Assembly (NCBI GenBank): GCA_028023455.1
Contig: JAQFVV010000324.1
Coordinates: forward strand, 682,001 to 746,000
Origin: Epiperipatus broadwayi
Lineage: Eukaryota > Onychophora > Udeonychophora > Euonychophora > Peripatidae
DNA: 64,000 nucleotides
Direction of reading: 5' to 3'
Shown here: piece by piece, positions 12,105-24,330 of the stretch
Numbering within the stretch: the first letter of the stretch is position 1
Layout: each line of letters starts with the position of its first letter
The notes under the pieces: model-generated
What the model was told of the DNA's origin: nothing
Databases searched by the model: none
Seen by the model: only the letters and a program-made list of their open reading frames with translations
Program-made: the position numbers and the translations under genes

Positions 12105-12235
12105 GTCTAGCCCTTGAAATATTGAGTAGTAAGCTCTAGAATCCAAAAATGTATGGATCATGATTTCAGCTGCCATTTTGGGTGCTAAAATTATGAACCC
12201 TCAAGCAATAAACTATTTAATTATTATTAATATTA
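12105..12235 (+). mobile_element. tRNA-derived SINE, family S1 copy
   Basis: A diverged copy of the family at 166-310. It keeps a B-box-like GGATCATGATTTC, the tail landmark GGGTGCTAAAA, then CTCAAGCAATAAACTATTT and a TTATTA 3' end. Confidence 0.5.
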
Positions 12236-13481
12236 TCAGAGCATATTCTATGAGGCCTAAGATTTTAACTCTTTTTTTCTTAATTTTGATAAAAAACAAT
12301 TTTAAAAATGACTATATATTTCTGTTACTATATATATAATAAACATAATATTTTGTTAGACTTCAAAATGGTTTAAACTATTTTTAACTTGATAGTATAG
12401 AAATATGCAGAATACAGACCACAAGTAGTGGGTATTGTATTTACTTGAATTTGTTCAAATTTATTAATTAGTTTAGTAAACCATTTATTTCTGTGACATA
12501 TTTGATGCCATGGTTGTCAGTATTTGAAAATTATTCAAATTCTTTTTATTCTTAATCTGAGAAAAATATTAAATGTTTTCTTTTAAAAGATTTCAAACTT
12601 TGTAACAAATTCAGTGAAAATAAGTTTTTCTATGCAAAGTTTATTAAATTCATTAAAATAGGTGCCACATGATATTATCAGAATATGACTCAAGATTTTT
12701 TAAATCAATTCCAAGACGAGGAAATTTTGAAAAAAATTGATATGATGAAGTGAATAAAACTATTTTATTCAATCTGCCATATTGGTTTTTGAATGCCAGT
12801 CTACATACCAAGAGGATGGATGTTTGATTACTTATTAAAATGTTTTGATTATGATTCAGTGAAAAAGCAAAATTGCAAAGACAGACTTGATTCTTAAAAA
12901 AATCTTTATTTTAATTTGATAGTAAAAGTTTTATTTCTTATAAAAGTTTTTAAAATTATTGGGAAATTTTTTCAGGACTAAGCAGAAAATTTGATTATGA
13001 TAAGCATGTCTAAATAATCAGTATTTGATCCTTCAAGAATATCTATGAACAAAACATATTGAAGTATAATTCAATACCATCATCACCATTAATTATCTTA
13101 AAAAAAATAAATCTCAAAGCAAACCAATCTGAATTTCTTCTCCAATCTGTTCTTACTCATTTATATACTCATATCTATTGGCATTCATTTATCATCTTTA
13201 CAATAGCTAAACTATGTTAAGTTTTAATTTCTATTTGAGACTAATATTTGAATAGCCACACTTTGTGATTTATCATTTAAAATAGTTAATAATTATTTAT
13301 GTGAGATTGCTTTAACAGTTGTAGTTGATCTTCTCAGCCATAATATTCAATAATATAATAGAAATATTGTTGACTTGATTTGATTTTATAAGATACAGTT
13401 CACAAGTAATTGATCCATAAAAATAATTTAAGGCTAACTTGTCACCAGAAGACAATTTTAACACATACATACATTATATGC
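12236..13481. other. AT-rich DNA, nothing recognised
   Basis: No feature could be supported between the SINE and the retroposed unit to the right. Confidence 0.5.
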
Positions 13482-13496
13482 AAGACTATTAAGTTT
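13482..13496. repeat. Target site duplication of retroposon, left copy
   Basis: AAGACTATTAAGTTT, identical to 15006-15020. It runs directly into the poly(T) that represents the element's poly(A) tail. Confidence 0.8.
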
Positions 13497-13676
13497 TTTT
13501 TTTCAGTGATGAAAGTTTATTCATCAAAAAAAGGTACAAATACAGTTAAATAAGAGGTTTACAAAGAATTATAAAAATGAAATTCAGGAACAACATGGTA
13601 AAAGGGGAAGGATACATATGAAAAGGAAAAGGGATGTGGAAAGGGTTATATTAACCATTAAAGACAAATTAATATT

Positions 13677-14109
13677 ACAATTAGGAATTATTTGTAAAGT
13701 CTAGGGTTCAAATATGAGTAGTATTTTAGGAGTACAAATTGAGAAATCCAATTTGCGATGGATAAGTTGAGAACAGGAAAACACTTGGAGATAACAACAT
13801 AGGAAATAATAAATTTAAATAGGGTGAATCACTTGCAATTAAAATCATTAGCTCAAACTGTGGTTTACTTTGCAATAATAATTGGATAAAATTGTTTATA
13901 ACAATAACACTAAAACCGCTATGGATAGCGTTTTTTTTCTTCTTGCAAATGAAAAAGTCAATGTTGGCAACAGTCCCCACAGCACTCTCATCCTAGCCCT
14001 CCCTCTCAAAAGAACCATGATTTAAGTCTCTGGGGCCCCTCTCAATAACCAGAGTCTCTCTCTCTCTGTCTCATTCAATCAGCAAAGTTGATTGTAATGA
14101 AAAATTTAA
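13677..14109 (-). repeat. Internal tandem segment, copy A
   Basis: Diverged copy of 14119-14742 within the retroposed unit. It lacks about 216 bp present in copy B (B positions about 14222-14437). ATAAC occurs at both edges of the missing block, pointing to a microhomology deletion. Confidence 0.7.
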
Positions 14110-14118
14110 TTAAAAGGT

Positions 14119-14742
14119 ACAATTAGGAATTATCAAACATGAATAGCATTTTAGAAGTACAATATTGGGAAATCCAATTTGTGGAGTATAAGTTGAGAAA
14201 TAGGAAAACATTTGGAGATAACATAAAATATGGACTAAATCAATCTACTGTTCAGTTCCTTCAAATGGCCTTGAATATCTTCACAAGAGAGCAATCCCGA
14301 ATACTTTGGAAAAATTATGGAAAAACTATGAAGAACAAGGAAAATAAAAATCCAAGCTTCAAAATGTCTTTGCTGAAAACCATTCTAATCCATCGTGAAA
14401 ATCGCATGAACAGCAAAAGGTCAGCCCTATCAATAACAACATTGGAAGTAATAAAATTAATTAAGGTGAATCACTTGCAATTAGAATCATGAGGCCAAAC
14501 TGCAACTTATTTTGCAATAATAAATGGATAAAATCATTCATGATGATAACATTAAAGAATCACCATAAATAACGTTATTTTTCTATCTTGTGAATGAGAA
14601 AAACCAATGTTGGTAACGATCACCACAGCACCCTCATTCCAGCCCCCTCCCTCAAAAGAACTAGGTTTTAGGTCCATGGGGGTCCTCACAACAACCGGAT
14701 TCTCTCATTCATTCAACAAAAATAAATGAAATGAAAATTTTC
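14119..14742 (-). repeat. Internal tandem segment, copy B
   Basis: Longer copy of the same segment. Shared landmarks include GGAAATCCAATTTG, GGTGAATCACTTGCAATTA, a CCCCACAGCA-like block and a CTCTC-rich end. Confidence 0.7.
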
Positions 14743-15005
14743 TTTAGCAGATAAAATCTCTGTAGAAATCTTTTGTAATTTCGGTGGTTGCCATATATTT
14801 ACATAGCATTTTTATAAAAGTTGAAATTATTCTTACTTGTGATTACATTGTTGATATAGCTTGTGTATGAAAAGAGAGCTAAGAAACTCCTGTTTTTAAT
14901 AGGGATAGTTTTAGAGAAATTTAATTCCCTAAACTAGGAAAAAGGGAACAAAACAGGGAGCCAGAAATAGTGTTAACTGGAGTCCTTGGCTCCATCTAGT
15001 GGACT

Positions 15006-15020
15006 AAGACTATTAAGTTT
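15006..15020. repeat. Target site duplication of retroposon, right copy
   Basis: AAGACTATTAAGTTT, the partner of 13482-13496, at the 5' end of the minus-strand unit. Confidence 0.8.
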
Positions 15021-15907
15021 TCTGTTCAAATGTAGATTAAAGTTTCTAAGGAATGGAGAATTATGGTCAAATGCTAATATTTGACAATCATTAGAGTTAA
15101 TTTGCATTGAAAAATTAACAGTATTAAAAATGATATACTTTTTTATTAAAAAAATTATATAAATAAGCATTATCGGATATTGTTTTAAAAGATGCTGTAG
15201 GACAATTTTTGACACTAAAGGGAACCATAAAACCATTGCTTATACAATTAATAATTGCTGAATTGTTTTCAGAAGGTTGTTTATGCTCACACATATTGAA
15301 TTTGTGTTTTTATGCTAACTATTTGCAGCAATTCTGTATTTGAAAATAAATTGTAGTCTTTAATGTTCCATTGATTTTTTTAACACATATATGCATATAT
15401 ATATTATATTTAATATTTTCATGATAATATGGTGTAAATAAAGTATTTTTTGGATTAAACCATATATTATTTTGTTTAAATTCCTGACATTTCAATGAAA
15501 TATCATTCAATATAGTCAAGATTAAAGTCTTAATGAAGAACTATTAAATCTTAAGTAATAACGAGATTGAGTATGAAATAAAAAAACAATCATTCTTATA
15601 TATATTTGATAGTTGATTATTCAGAATAAGTGGATTAATAAAATTTTTATTTTTTTCAGTTTTACAACTAATTGATTTTAAGTTGATTTTAGAAAAACGA
15701 AATAAAAAAAAATAAGTGGTCTTTACAAGAATGGAGAAATATGGAAGTTGTCTATCTATAAAAAGACTGGAATATGTTATGCTTTATCAGATTTATTTGA
15801 TATACCTGGTCTTTTTAATATTTCAATAGAATTTCTTCACACTCAATCTTGTTATTACTTAAGATCTAATTGTTCTTTATTAAGACCTTAATTGGGACAG
15901 TTATGGA
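15021..15907. other. AT-rich DNA, nothing recognised
   Basis: A 66-codon minus frame at 15319-15519 has AT-driven composition and no motif. Confidence 0.5.
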
Positions 15908-16110
15908 TGATATTTCATCAAGTCATCAGGAATTTAAATAAAATAATACATAGTTTAATTGAAAAAATACAATAAAATATATTTTGACAAAATATTGGGA
16001 ATTTAAACAAAATAATACACAGATTAATCGAAAAAATACAATGATGAATGATATTTTATCAAAACAACAGGAATTTAAATAAAATAGTAGACTGTTTAAT
16101 CCAAAAAAGA
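15908..16110. repeat. Diverged tandem repeat, about 70-bp period
   Basis: Nearly three copies of a unit containing GGAATTTAAA(T/C)AAAATA. The landmark recurs at 15929, 15998 and 16070, spacing 69 and 72. Each unit also has a GTTTAAT(T/C) or ATTAATC followed by an A run. Confidence 0.7.
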
Positions 16111-19100
16111 CTTTATTTACATAGATATGTAATGCATAATCTTGAGAAACAAACTAATCAAAAAAGTTTATATATATTGAATTTTTTTTTAATAGAAAAG
16201 GGTAATCTTTTTTAAAACTTTAAAGGGAATTTAAATTTTATCATTATTACTTTTTGATATGCTATATTTATCCTTAATGTGATATTACACAATTAATGGA
16301 GTAGTGAACTTCAGAACTAAACATTTTTGATTGATTCCGATCTAAAAAAATTTAAATAAAGTAAGAAAATTTAAATAAAGTAAAAAATATAAATTTTCTT
16401 TAACTTTCATAAATAAAAAATACAGGGTGATCATGTTTAGAAATTCACAAACCAGATTCTCTAAGAATCTTTAAATAAACTTGTAATTAATGCCCAAAAT
16501 CTAAAGTAGGTAGAAACATTTCAATTTGTTTAAATGTCAATATATTTTTCCAAGAAACTTACCCCTCCCCCACTTGCAAAGTAAATAATGTATTATTTTC
16601 CAAACTTATGATAATAATTGAATATGAATTGCAAATCTGAGAAATAAACATTTTCTGATTACAGTAGAGTTGAAAGAAAATCATTAAAGCTTTTTTAGTT
16701 TTTAATATTTTATTTAAATTTTACTTTCTCAAATTCTCTGGATCTGATAAAATCTATTTTATTTTATTTTTAGTTTTATAATTTTTTTTCCCCCAAATAA
16801 CTGATCCATGCCTATACCTATAGTTATTGACTTGTTGATGGATATTGAGCTTTATTAATTGGATATATGAATGTTAATATACTGAATGGAAATAAAAAGA
16901 TACATTTATAATTTATAAAGTCAATACAACCAGAGGAAGAGATGCATATTCTTAGTGGACTATGAATTTGGCTTAATTGCTCAATGCTAGTTTAGTCTTT
17001 AAATAATGATACAGTTGTATTTTTAAAAGGTAATTTAATTTAAAAGAATTTTATTTAACAAGATAAATGAGTGAAAAAAATTGAGAACATATCACTTTTT
17101 TTTTTCTATTATAGCTCAACCCATAGAAATTCTGATTAGTTTTTTTTTTCAATAAAAAAATTATTGCATCTGTAGAGTGAAATGCTAGAATAGTATTGAA
17201 ATAGCTATTGTCAGTCAATTTTTTAATTTTCAATAATTTCAAGAAACATTTGTATTAATTAGAATGATTAAAAAAAACTTACAATTATATTTATTATTTA
17301 GATTATGTAAATTACATATTATTGTTAAATAGTGAAATTATTTGGTATCTTTAAACCATTGTCTACAGTTAAATATATATTATAAGGCAATGTAATGTAG
17401 ATCATATCTATTTATCTTTTGCAAGATCCATTAATAATGTGAAAATGTTTAAAATTATTTCGATTTATTAGAAACATGAAACATATATATTATATTGATT
17501 TTTTTTAGATGTAAAAAACATGTGTAGAAAAATAATGGTTAACTAATTTTTAACCAGTCTTGTTAATGGTAAATTCCAAGATAGTTTCCTGTCTTCCTTT
17601 GCCAATCATAACATAACACCAATACTAAAGAACAAATTCATGCAAGCAAAGTATTTCACTAGATCAAATCATTAGCTCAACTATGCTCTAGTTTTATAAA
17701 CTTGTTTATTATACTGAGTGACAACTGCTGAACTGCTGATTTGACCTAATGAAACACTTATATTATAAGAGTTTGTTTTGTTCTTTTAGACAGTAAAGTT
17801 GCGATTGAAAATGTTATACATAAAATTTCTTGAGAATTAGCTATTGAAATAAGAAAAGGCTTCCATTGTTTGTTCATAATGTGTATAAATTTTTAGAATA
17901 TGAAATTGATTCTATATATTTATAAATAACATTATGAAATCAAAAAAGCAAACAATTCAATAGAATGCACACAGATTTAAAATATAAAATCATGGTTATT
18001 GCAAATTGTTTAGTAAGTTAAGTGATGTTTAAGCATCTAAATGACATTCTCAGTTCATTTGAGAAAATAGATTTTGGATACACCATGAATCCATTAATTG
18101 ACTATACTGCTAAACAGGGCATTAGATTCTCTACAAAGGGTGGAAAAACAAAAGTTCTGGTAATATCATTGTAAAAATTTTGGGAAAATAAACAGACTAA
18201 ACAGAATTTATAATAAAATTGAATATTTTATTATTGTTTGACTTTCGTAATTCCAAACTGTTGTAAATAAATAAAAATTTTAACATATATATATTAAAGT
18301 AATTTTATAAAATGTAGTAACAAACTACTGGATGTTTATTTCTGTGAGTGTGAATATTGCATTTATATTCTAAAGGAAGTTTGATAAGGGTCGACTCTGT
18401 AAAAGAAATTTTAAAACAATTGACGATAAGAAATTTAAACGGAATCTGCATGCTGAAACCGAAGATTATTTTGTTTGAGTGTGTGCACTTTTTTTAAACG
18501 CAAATTAAGTCGCATGATCATAAAAGCTTATGAAGCATATTTATTCTAAATACTGCATTTTATTTTTTGATTAAATTATTCATTTATAAATTAATTTATT
18601 TTCAATATCTGAAATTCCTAATTAATAAAATTGTAGTTTACTTATCTTTGAAAAAATTTCAGCACAGATCACCTGCAAATTCATTTCCTTATTATTTTTA
18701 AATTAGTTGCCTTTAATAAAAATGGGAGTGCTAATTATTTTTTTTGAAGTGTTCGTTTTATGCTTATGTTTTAATTTAAATTGGAATATTAAATAATAAA
18801 AAAAACTAAAAATATAATCCAATAATAATTCTATTTAATCTTAGTTTTTATATTTATTGACCTAAATAAAATTTTTAATATGTTATTACAGTTCATTATA
18901 CTAACCTGCATTATTTTGTAGTGGAGGTTTCTAGATCTAGTCTCAGCAGCGTAAAGTAAAAAATAAAATGATCAGCTGAATGAAATTTTTGTCATCAGTT
19001 TGACACATGGTCGAAAACCTGATGATCTTTTAAATGATACCGGTTTTTGTTATATTGCGACAAATGCAGTCACAAAAAATGAAACATCTTAGAATCAGCT

Positions 19101-19403
19101 AAAGATATAATTTTATTTTTTAGTTAAGAATGCCAAAATTAAAAAAACAATAACCAAAAACATTGTTTATGAAAAATTGATGATACCATATTTTTTGTTT
19201 TAATTGGATGAATATAGGATAAAATCTCCAGCATAAAATATGAATTTGGTTCTAGGTATTTCAGCCAATTTGAAATCATGCCAATTAGTCCTCGATATAT
19301 ATATATATTGCACAACTTAAAATTTTTATCTAAAAGAGTGATACAAATACAGTCATGATAACTTGCAATTTCTTTGGACCTATAGCTCATCATTAATTAA
19401 AGT
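16111..19403. other. AT-rich DNA, no gene supported
   Basis: Includes a small CpG-bearing patch at about 18375-18520 and another near 19010-19075. The frame at 19139-19393 minus overlaps a TA microsatellite and has no motif. I see no gene. Confidence 0.5.
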
Positions 19404-19556
19404 AAATAATCAAATGATTTTATTACTCAGGAGTTTATAAGAAATCTGAGAATTGGAAGTGCCAGAACTGGAATTAATCAAATGACTTTATATTCCAGAA
19501 GCTGATATTCTGCCACTGTTCTAAATCATGCAGGGCACATTAGCCTATGAATTTTC
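19404..19556 (-). mobile_element. tRNA-derived SINE, family S1 copy
   Basis: Reading the plus strand, AATAATCAAATGATTTTATT is the reverse complement of the S1 tail. It is followed by GTTTATAAGAAA, AAGTGCCAG and TTCTGCCACT in the order expected for the reversed element at 166-310. It ends near the tRNA-like A box. Diverged but collinear over its whole length. Confidence 0.6.
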
Positions 19557-20260
19557 TGAAATATATGTAATCATTATATAGGAGCCTAGCTTTATAATTC
19601 TATAGCATTGTAATGGTACTTTCAGACATTATCTAATAATGTCTCACAAGGAAGTTCTTGGATCTTTGTAGATTGTGTTAGAAAGTGATGATTGTATTGG
19701 CCTATTTTTTTACATGGACAAAAATGTTTTTTCTAAGTTCCAGCTCTAAAATGATACCATTAACTGGAAAACCTTTTCTGTCTGGCTATCAGAGATAACA
19801 CTAATTTTCTTGACTGATAATATCTGTGCAAGGAAATATGGTAGAAGATTGCTTGTTATTCAGAGATTTCTATTTCAGCTTTGCGTTGAAATTATTAAAT
19901 AATTATCAGAGTACAAACAAAGTAGTGATTTATTACACGGCATAATATGAATTTGTTGTCAGTACACAATTGTTTTATCCTCCAAATGCAGAAATTCATA
20001 TGTTTTCTGAGATTGTTACTGCAACTTGAAAATGTGGCAGAATAAATATTTTGATTTGTCTGAACTGATCTATACCTGATTACATCAGACTGTCTATTAT
20101 TTCAACTATTTCTTTTTTATTAATATTATCAAATACCAAATAGACTATTTTTATGTACATTTAACATATGCTGCTAAGAGTAGTTCTGTTTTCTATACTA
20201 TAGAGTCTGAGTAATTGTTGGATTCTAGATAGTAAATAAATAGGTCCAGGATAAATTAAA
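19557..20260. other. Unrecognised DNA, slightly less AT-rich
   Basis: Sequence between the SINE and the hammerhead-like stretch. It may derive from an old retroelement, but no conserved block could be identified on either strand. Confidence 0.4.
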
Positions 20261-20267
20261 TTGATAT

Positions 20268-20320
20268 TTCTCACTGATGAAGGCCATAATTCAAAAACTA
20301 TTTGGGAATTATGAGTACAA
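20268..20320 (+). ncRNA. Decayed hammerhead-like sequence
   Basis: CTGATGA at 20274-20280 is followed by AGGCC, then AAAAC in place of the required GAAAC, then UGGGAA. The preceding UUCUCA can pair with UGGGAA over six positions with one G-U. It resembles the family 2 ribozyme of this window (61907-61948), but with an altered core G and one nucleotide missing near the cleavage site, so it is probably inactive. Confidence 0.4.
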
Positions 20321-21599
20321 TAATATTGAATATGGATCTAAAAGCACTACTATATAATTAAATTAGTCAGAAAATTTTGTTACATTGATATTTCATTTAC
20401 TTTCAGACAGATAATATTCATGCATATTTTACTATAATTTTTTTTTGCTATGCAAAAGATAATAAACAAATAGAAATGGAAGTTACTGCTTTTAAAATTA
20501 TGAAAATATATATATATCAAAAATGTTGTAGAAAAAAATCACATCAATATTTTGTCCTGTATAGTGGTAAAGTAGTATAATAAAGATCCAAATTTCAGTT
20601 TGAGTGGAAATGTTGTACTCAACTTATCACATGAGTGTTGAAATATCATATGATTTCTGAAGTAGTTAATACATTCATATGAAAAGCAACTTAAAATAAT
20701 GATTTACTACTGACATGATGATGACCAACTATTACTAATATTGTCCTCTATCACATACTCAGTATAGGTATTAGTAATAAGAAATTAGAGAAAATAAAAC
20801 AAATAGATGGCAATCAAGTTAACAATAAAATGGATCTCCTTTTATAATCTTATGGAATAGGTATTAGCACATTTGCCTGTCCTGTTCTCATTCTGAGGAT
20901 TTAGTCTAGGCAAGATTAACTTTAGAATATTTTTTTAAGTCATCAATATCTTCAGTTTTTTCTGTCGGATAGATAGTTCTCAGACAATCCAACTTTTCAT
21001 CCAATCATGTTGTTAAATAAATATATAGCTATTATCAGTAGATATTAAAAATTTTAGATTAATTCGGATTGATTAGATGAATGCCAATGTAATGAACTGT
21101 AAAAATAGTTACAATTTTAATATGATGCAGCCTTAACATGTACTAGTGGGATAGATATTATAATGTATAGGCATAACTACTAGTGGGGAAGTTATCATAA
21201 TCTATGGGCTTTCTAAGCCCATAATTATATTACAGCAGAAAAAGTAAAAATTAATTTCTATTGTAAAATTATTAAAACTAAAATACAAAAATTATTATTT
21301 ATAAAATGTTATTGTCATGTTATTTATGATTAAGCCATTTATAAAAAAACTTTTATTATATATTTTTTTAAATAACTAAACACCCATTTAAAAACAATTA
21401 GCTAAATTTATGTCAACTGATTATATAAGTTCATGTTTGACCATATCTACACAGGTTAATTTTTGTTAAATTTCATTTATGAAGTAGAGAAATCCAATGA
21501 TCATAAGTTATCCAGAATCTGTTGATGAGACTCCATTAACATTTAAAATCAAATCTAGATGACTTTAGTCTTTCATCTAATTGGATATAGAAAAATAAA
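20321..21599. other. AT-rich DNA, nothing recognised
   Basis: A SINE-like stretch may lie near 20860-20930 (TTAGCACATTTGCCTGTCC), but the boxes are too weak to call. Confidence 0.4.
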
Positions 21600-21660
21600 T
21601 TTGTTTGGAACCTCATAAGAAGTTCATTTTTACATGGAATTCTTCAATTGTTTGAAGAAA

Positions 21661-21715
21661 TTATTGATTGAACATCCAAAAAGAGGATTTATTGATTGAA
21701 CATCCAAAAAGAGGA
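21661..21715. repeat. 28-bp tandem duplication
   Basis: TTATTGATTGAACATCC plus AAAAAGAGGA is present twice at 28-bp spacing with no mismatch over the shared part. A recent slippage event inside an old LINE fragment. Confidence 0.9.
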
Positions 21716-21719
21716 TCTT

Positions 21720-23040
21720 GATTTGGGATGAGGCTTAGATAATGCATTTATATTTTGAATTATTGGCAAGTCTGATCTATCTTTTAATATATTTTTTGAC
21801 TGCAGAGGAATATGTGAAAGAACATAAACCATTATAAAAGAGTTTACTTAAGTATTCTAATAATATTTCTTATAATAATATTCAATTTAATATCAAACAG
21901 CACACAATATTCACTCAGAGAATATGTTAATGCTAAGAAAGCCTTCCATAAAATACTCATATCACAACTCCAAGTCCTTCTTCTATGTGGCTTTTCAAGG
22001 AAGTTATTTATAGAAATTATTTTAGATCTAAACTTAAATATATGAGAAAAATAAGTTAGATTAACAATTCAAGATAACTCCTAAGTAACTAGATGTAAAG
22101 ATTATTTTCAGATTATGAGATGTTTCTCTTGTTTAGATGAAAAGTCATGCATAGTGTATTTAATGGATTAAGAATATGACTACAATATTTGAAAACTATT
22201 TTCAAACTTTTCATAACATTAATAATTTCCTTTTTTAATTCTGGAAATGAAATTTTTGGCATCAGAATTTTAATTCTGGAAAATTACTGATAAAAATATT
22301 ATTTTATAAATAAAATATGTTAGAGAAATAAATCATCTGGTAGACCATTCTGTAAACTTTTGTTTGCACTGCCAACTATCATAGTATCACTTGAATTTTT
22401 CTGGAAGAGTGCATTTTATTTAATAAATAAATGGTGTACTTGAATTTGAAGGTTTTAGAGACTTTTGGAAAAAGACCTTTTCAAAATAGAATCATAATCA
22501 GAGGTTAAACAAATAAAGGTAGTACTAGTTTTTAATTTATTTTGAAAGCTCTTTTGTGATTATGATTGTTAATAATAAAACTTGTTCACAACAGTTTTTT
22601 TCTATTGGGTTAAACCAGCTTCTTTTAAGTATTGGCAAAATTTTTGTTAATATGTTTTTTTTCTACAGTTTGAAAGTAGCATATAATAATGATATTGAAT
22701 GATAATTTTTGAAATTATTGTTTATTTGTTTTATGCCAAATTTTTGGAATAGTTCCGTATTAATAAATGTCATTGAATAGTTTTACCATTATGCTTTGTC
22801 CTTGGATACTGAATTTTTTGAAACCTTTGAAGTATGCCACTTCTTATTGGTCATTTCCTAGTTTAAAATAATTGGTGGCAAATTGAAATTCACCAATATG
22901 GGAAGAAGTTTATAAAAGGAGAAGCTTACAATTCTCTAGTGATGATTTTATTCATTCAGCTAGTCTCCGATTTATATATCTAATATGTAAGATTGACAGT
23001 GTCATTAATATTGGTTCTTTTAAGTCTTTTTACAATCTCT
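21720..23040 (+). pseudogene. L1/Tx1-like LINE fragment
   Basis: With stops and frameshifts allowed, a stretch like GICERT-x-TIIKEF (finger region) is followed by YVNAKKAFHKI, the block carrying the first catalytic aspartate position in L1-type reverse transcriptases (here N for D). GFSRKLFIEII and VRLTI-like blocks follow. Near the right end, FWNSSVLI, then a K-E-K-L-T segment and INIGSFKSFYNL, recall the C-terminal region of L1/Tx1 ORF2. Strongly decayed, and not translatable as such. Confidence 0.45.
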
Positions 23041-23080
23041 AGTCTTGCATAAATATTTTAGATTAGATTTATGCTTTCTA

Positions 23081-23081
23081 T

Positions 23082-23167
<86 letters not shown>

Positions 23168-23187
23168 TTACTACTGCTGCTACTACT
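23081..23187. repeat. (TAC)n microsatellite
   Basis: About 35 TAC triplets with a few interruptions at the right end. The apparent poly-leucine ORF over it (23045-23269) is translated microsatellite, not a gene. Confidence 0.98.
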
Positions 23188-23914
23188 CTTCCTATTTCTC
23201 CTCTGTATTAGAGAACTTAATACCTTCCTGAGAAGTTTGTTTCAGTTTTGTTATTTAATTAAATCTTAATTAGCTAATGTACTTTTAAAAAAAAAAACAA
23301 CAACAACAACTAAAGAAAGCCTTGAAAATTTTCCAATTAAAAAAAAACACCTGCTTTGTCTTGCTGTATATCATTTGACTGCATTAAACAGATGAAATTT
23401 ACTGTAAACTATAATTGTTTTTTTTTCTATTTCACTTTGGAATAAATTTCAAAATAAATTGATAAAGTTGGATAATTATGTTCTGTAATAAATTTATATT
23501 AAAGTTTTATTAGCAAATTTCCAATCATAATTATTTTATTTTCATAATTTATTAGATAATCTTCAAATACTATCAGTAATATTTGAAACAGAAGATTCTA
23601 CTCTTATAAGAAGCTTTAATTAAAATAAAAATCTATTTGAATTTACTTTGTTTTATTTTATAGGTAATAAATTGGAAGCAGATGATTGCCTAAGAGATGT
23701 TTTCCCAGAGAACTGGCTTGTGCAGTATTACCACTTTATGTTGATTTAAATTTAGTTCAACAATTTTAACTTCATCATCATAATTTATTAGATAATTTTC
23801 AAATACTATCAGTGAATTACCACTTTCATAATAGTAATATTTAGGGCAATGAATTATACTCTTATAAAAAGCTTTATGTAGCTTGAATAGCCCCTGATAA
23901 AATAAATTTTGAAT
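23188..23914. other. AT-rich DNA with a local duplication
   Basis: A stretch around CATAATTTATTAGATAAT...CAAATACTATCAGT occurs at about 23543-23580 and again at about 23777-23814, a diverged direct duplication. No gene seen. Confidence 0.5.
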
Positions 23915-24010
23915 GATTAAAAAACATAATCAAATGGCTTTATTGGTAATATTTGGGAGCCAAAAGAATGTCTAGAATGTCAAAAAATTTATCTCCAGCT
24001 TTGATTGTGT
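23915..24010 (-). mobile_element. SINE S1 tail fragment
   Basis: AATCAAATGGCTTTATTGGTAA matches the reversed S1 tail, followed by TTGGGAGCC. The tRNA-like head is not visible. Confidence 0.35.
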
Positions 24011-24099
24011 ATGCAAAGATATAGTTTAATAAAGTATAGATCAGTATGTTCTATCATCATTTATTTATATATCTAGGACTTGGGTAAAATATACTGATT

Positions 24100-24330
24100 C
24101 AGAGTGAAGCATATCTGATGAATTTAATGAAGGATAATCAAAAGCAAAGAATATGGAAAGATAAGAGATTGAATTGGATCACATTGCTGAAAGAAATGAC
24201 ATTATTTAGACTACTGAAGAACTAAATTGGATCGTATGAGATTGTAAGAGATTTAGGGAAAAAAATAGAATAACATGGATAAGGGAAGTGGATCAGTAAG
24301 AAAAAAAAAGATGAATTAATGCATTTAAAA
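24100..24330 (+). pseudogene. RTE-type LINE 3' end fragment
   Basis: One frame reads LDHIAERNDII, a stop, TTEELNWIV, a stop, and further on RITWIREVDQ. This matches the conserved C-terminal tail of the RTE copy at 48916-50712 (GHISRRDDNRWTIEILNWI, then RQIDEIRK). Third RTE copy in the window, heavily decayed. Confidence 0.5.

Larger units (their letters stand above)
13494..15005 (-). mobile_element. Minus-strand retroposed unit with poly(A) tail
   Basis: On the minus strand the unit ends in ten A residues (13494-13503), preceded at about 13 nt by AATAAA (13516-13521). A perfect 15-bp duplication flanks it. This is the signature of target-primed retroposition of a polyadenylated RNA. The 5' end is GC-richer (CCACTAGATGGAGCC). 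Inside are two tandem copies of a roughly 440-600 bp segment. Open frames on either strand (13726-13980 minus, 14139-14492 plus, 14973-15236 minus) show no domain I recognise. It could be a non-autonomous LINE derivative or a processed transcript. Confidence 0.65.

Noticed and set aside
14139-14492. 117-codon ORF as a gene
   Set aside because: It lies antisense inside the retroposed unit, has no domain, and is absent from the sister tandem segment because of the deletion.
14985-15005. CCACTAGATGGAGC as a CTCF-type site
   Set aside because: One mismatch to a degenerate consensus, and it lies at the 5' end of a retroposon; insufficient to call.
15900-15932. CTGATGA and GAAA on the minus strand as another hammerhead
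   Set aside because: Stem II would have too few pairs and stem I does not form.
18990-19040. CTGATGA occurrences on both strands
   Set aside because: No GAAA at a usable distance and no stem I.
23045-23269. Poly-leucine ORF
   Set aside because: It is the (TAC)n microsatellite read in one frame; no flanking protein-like sequence.
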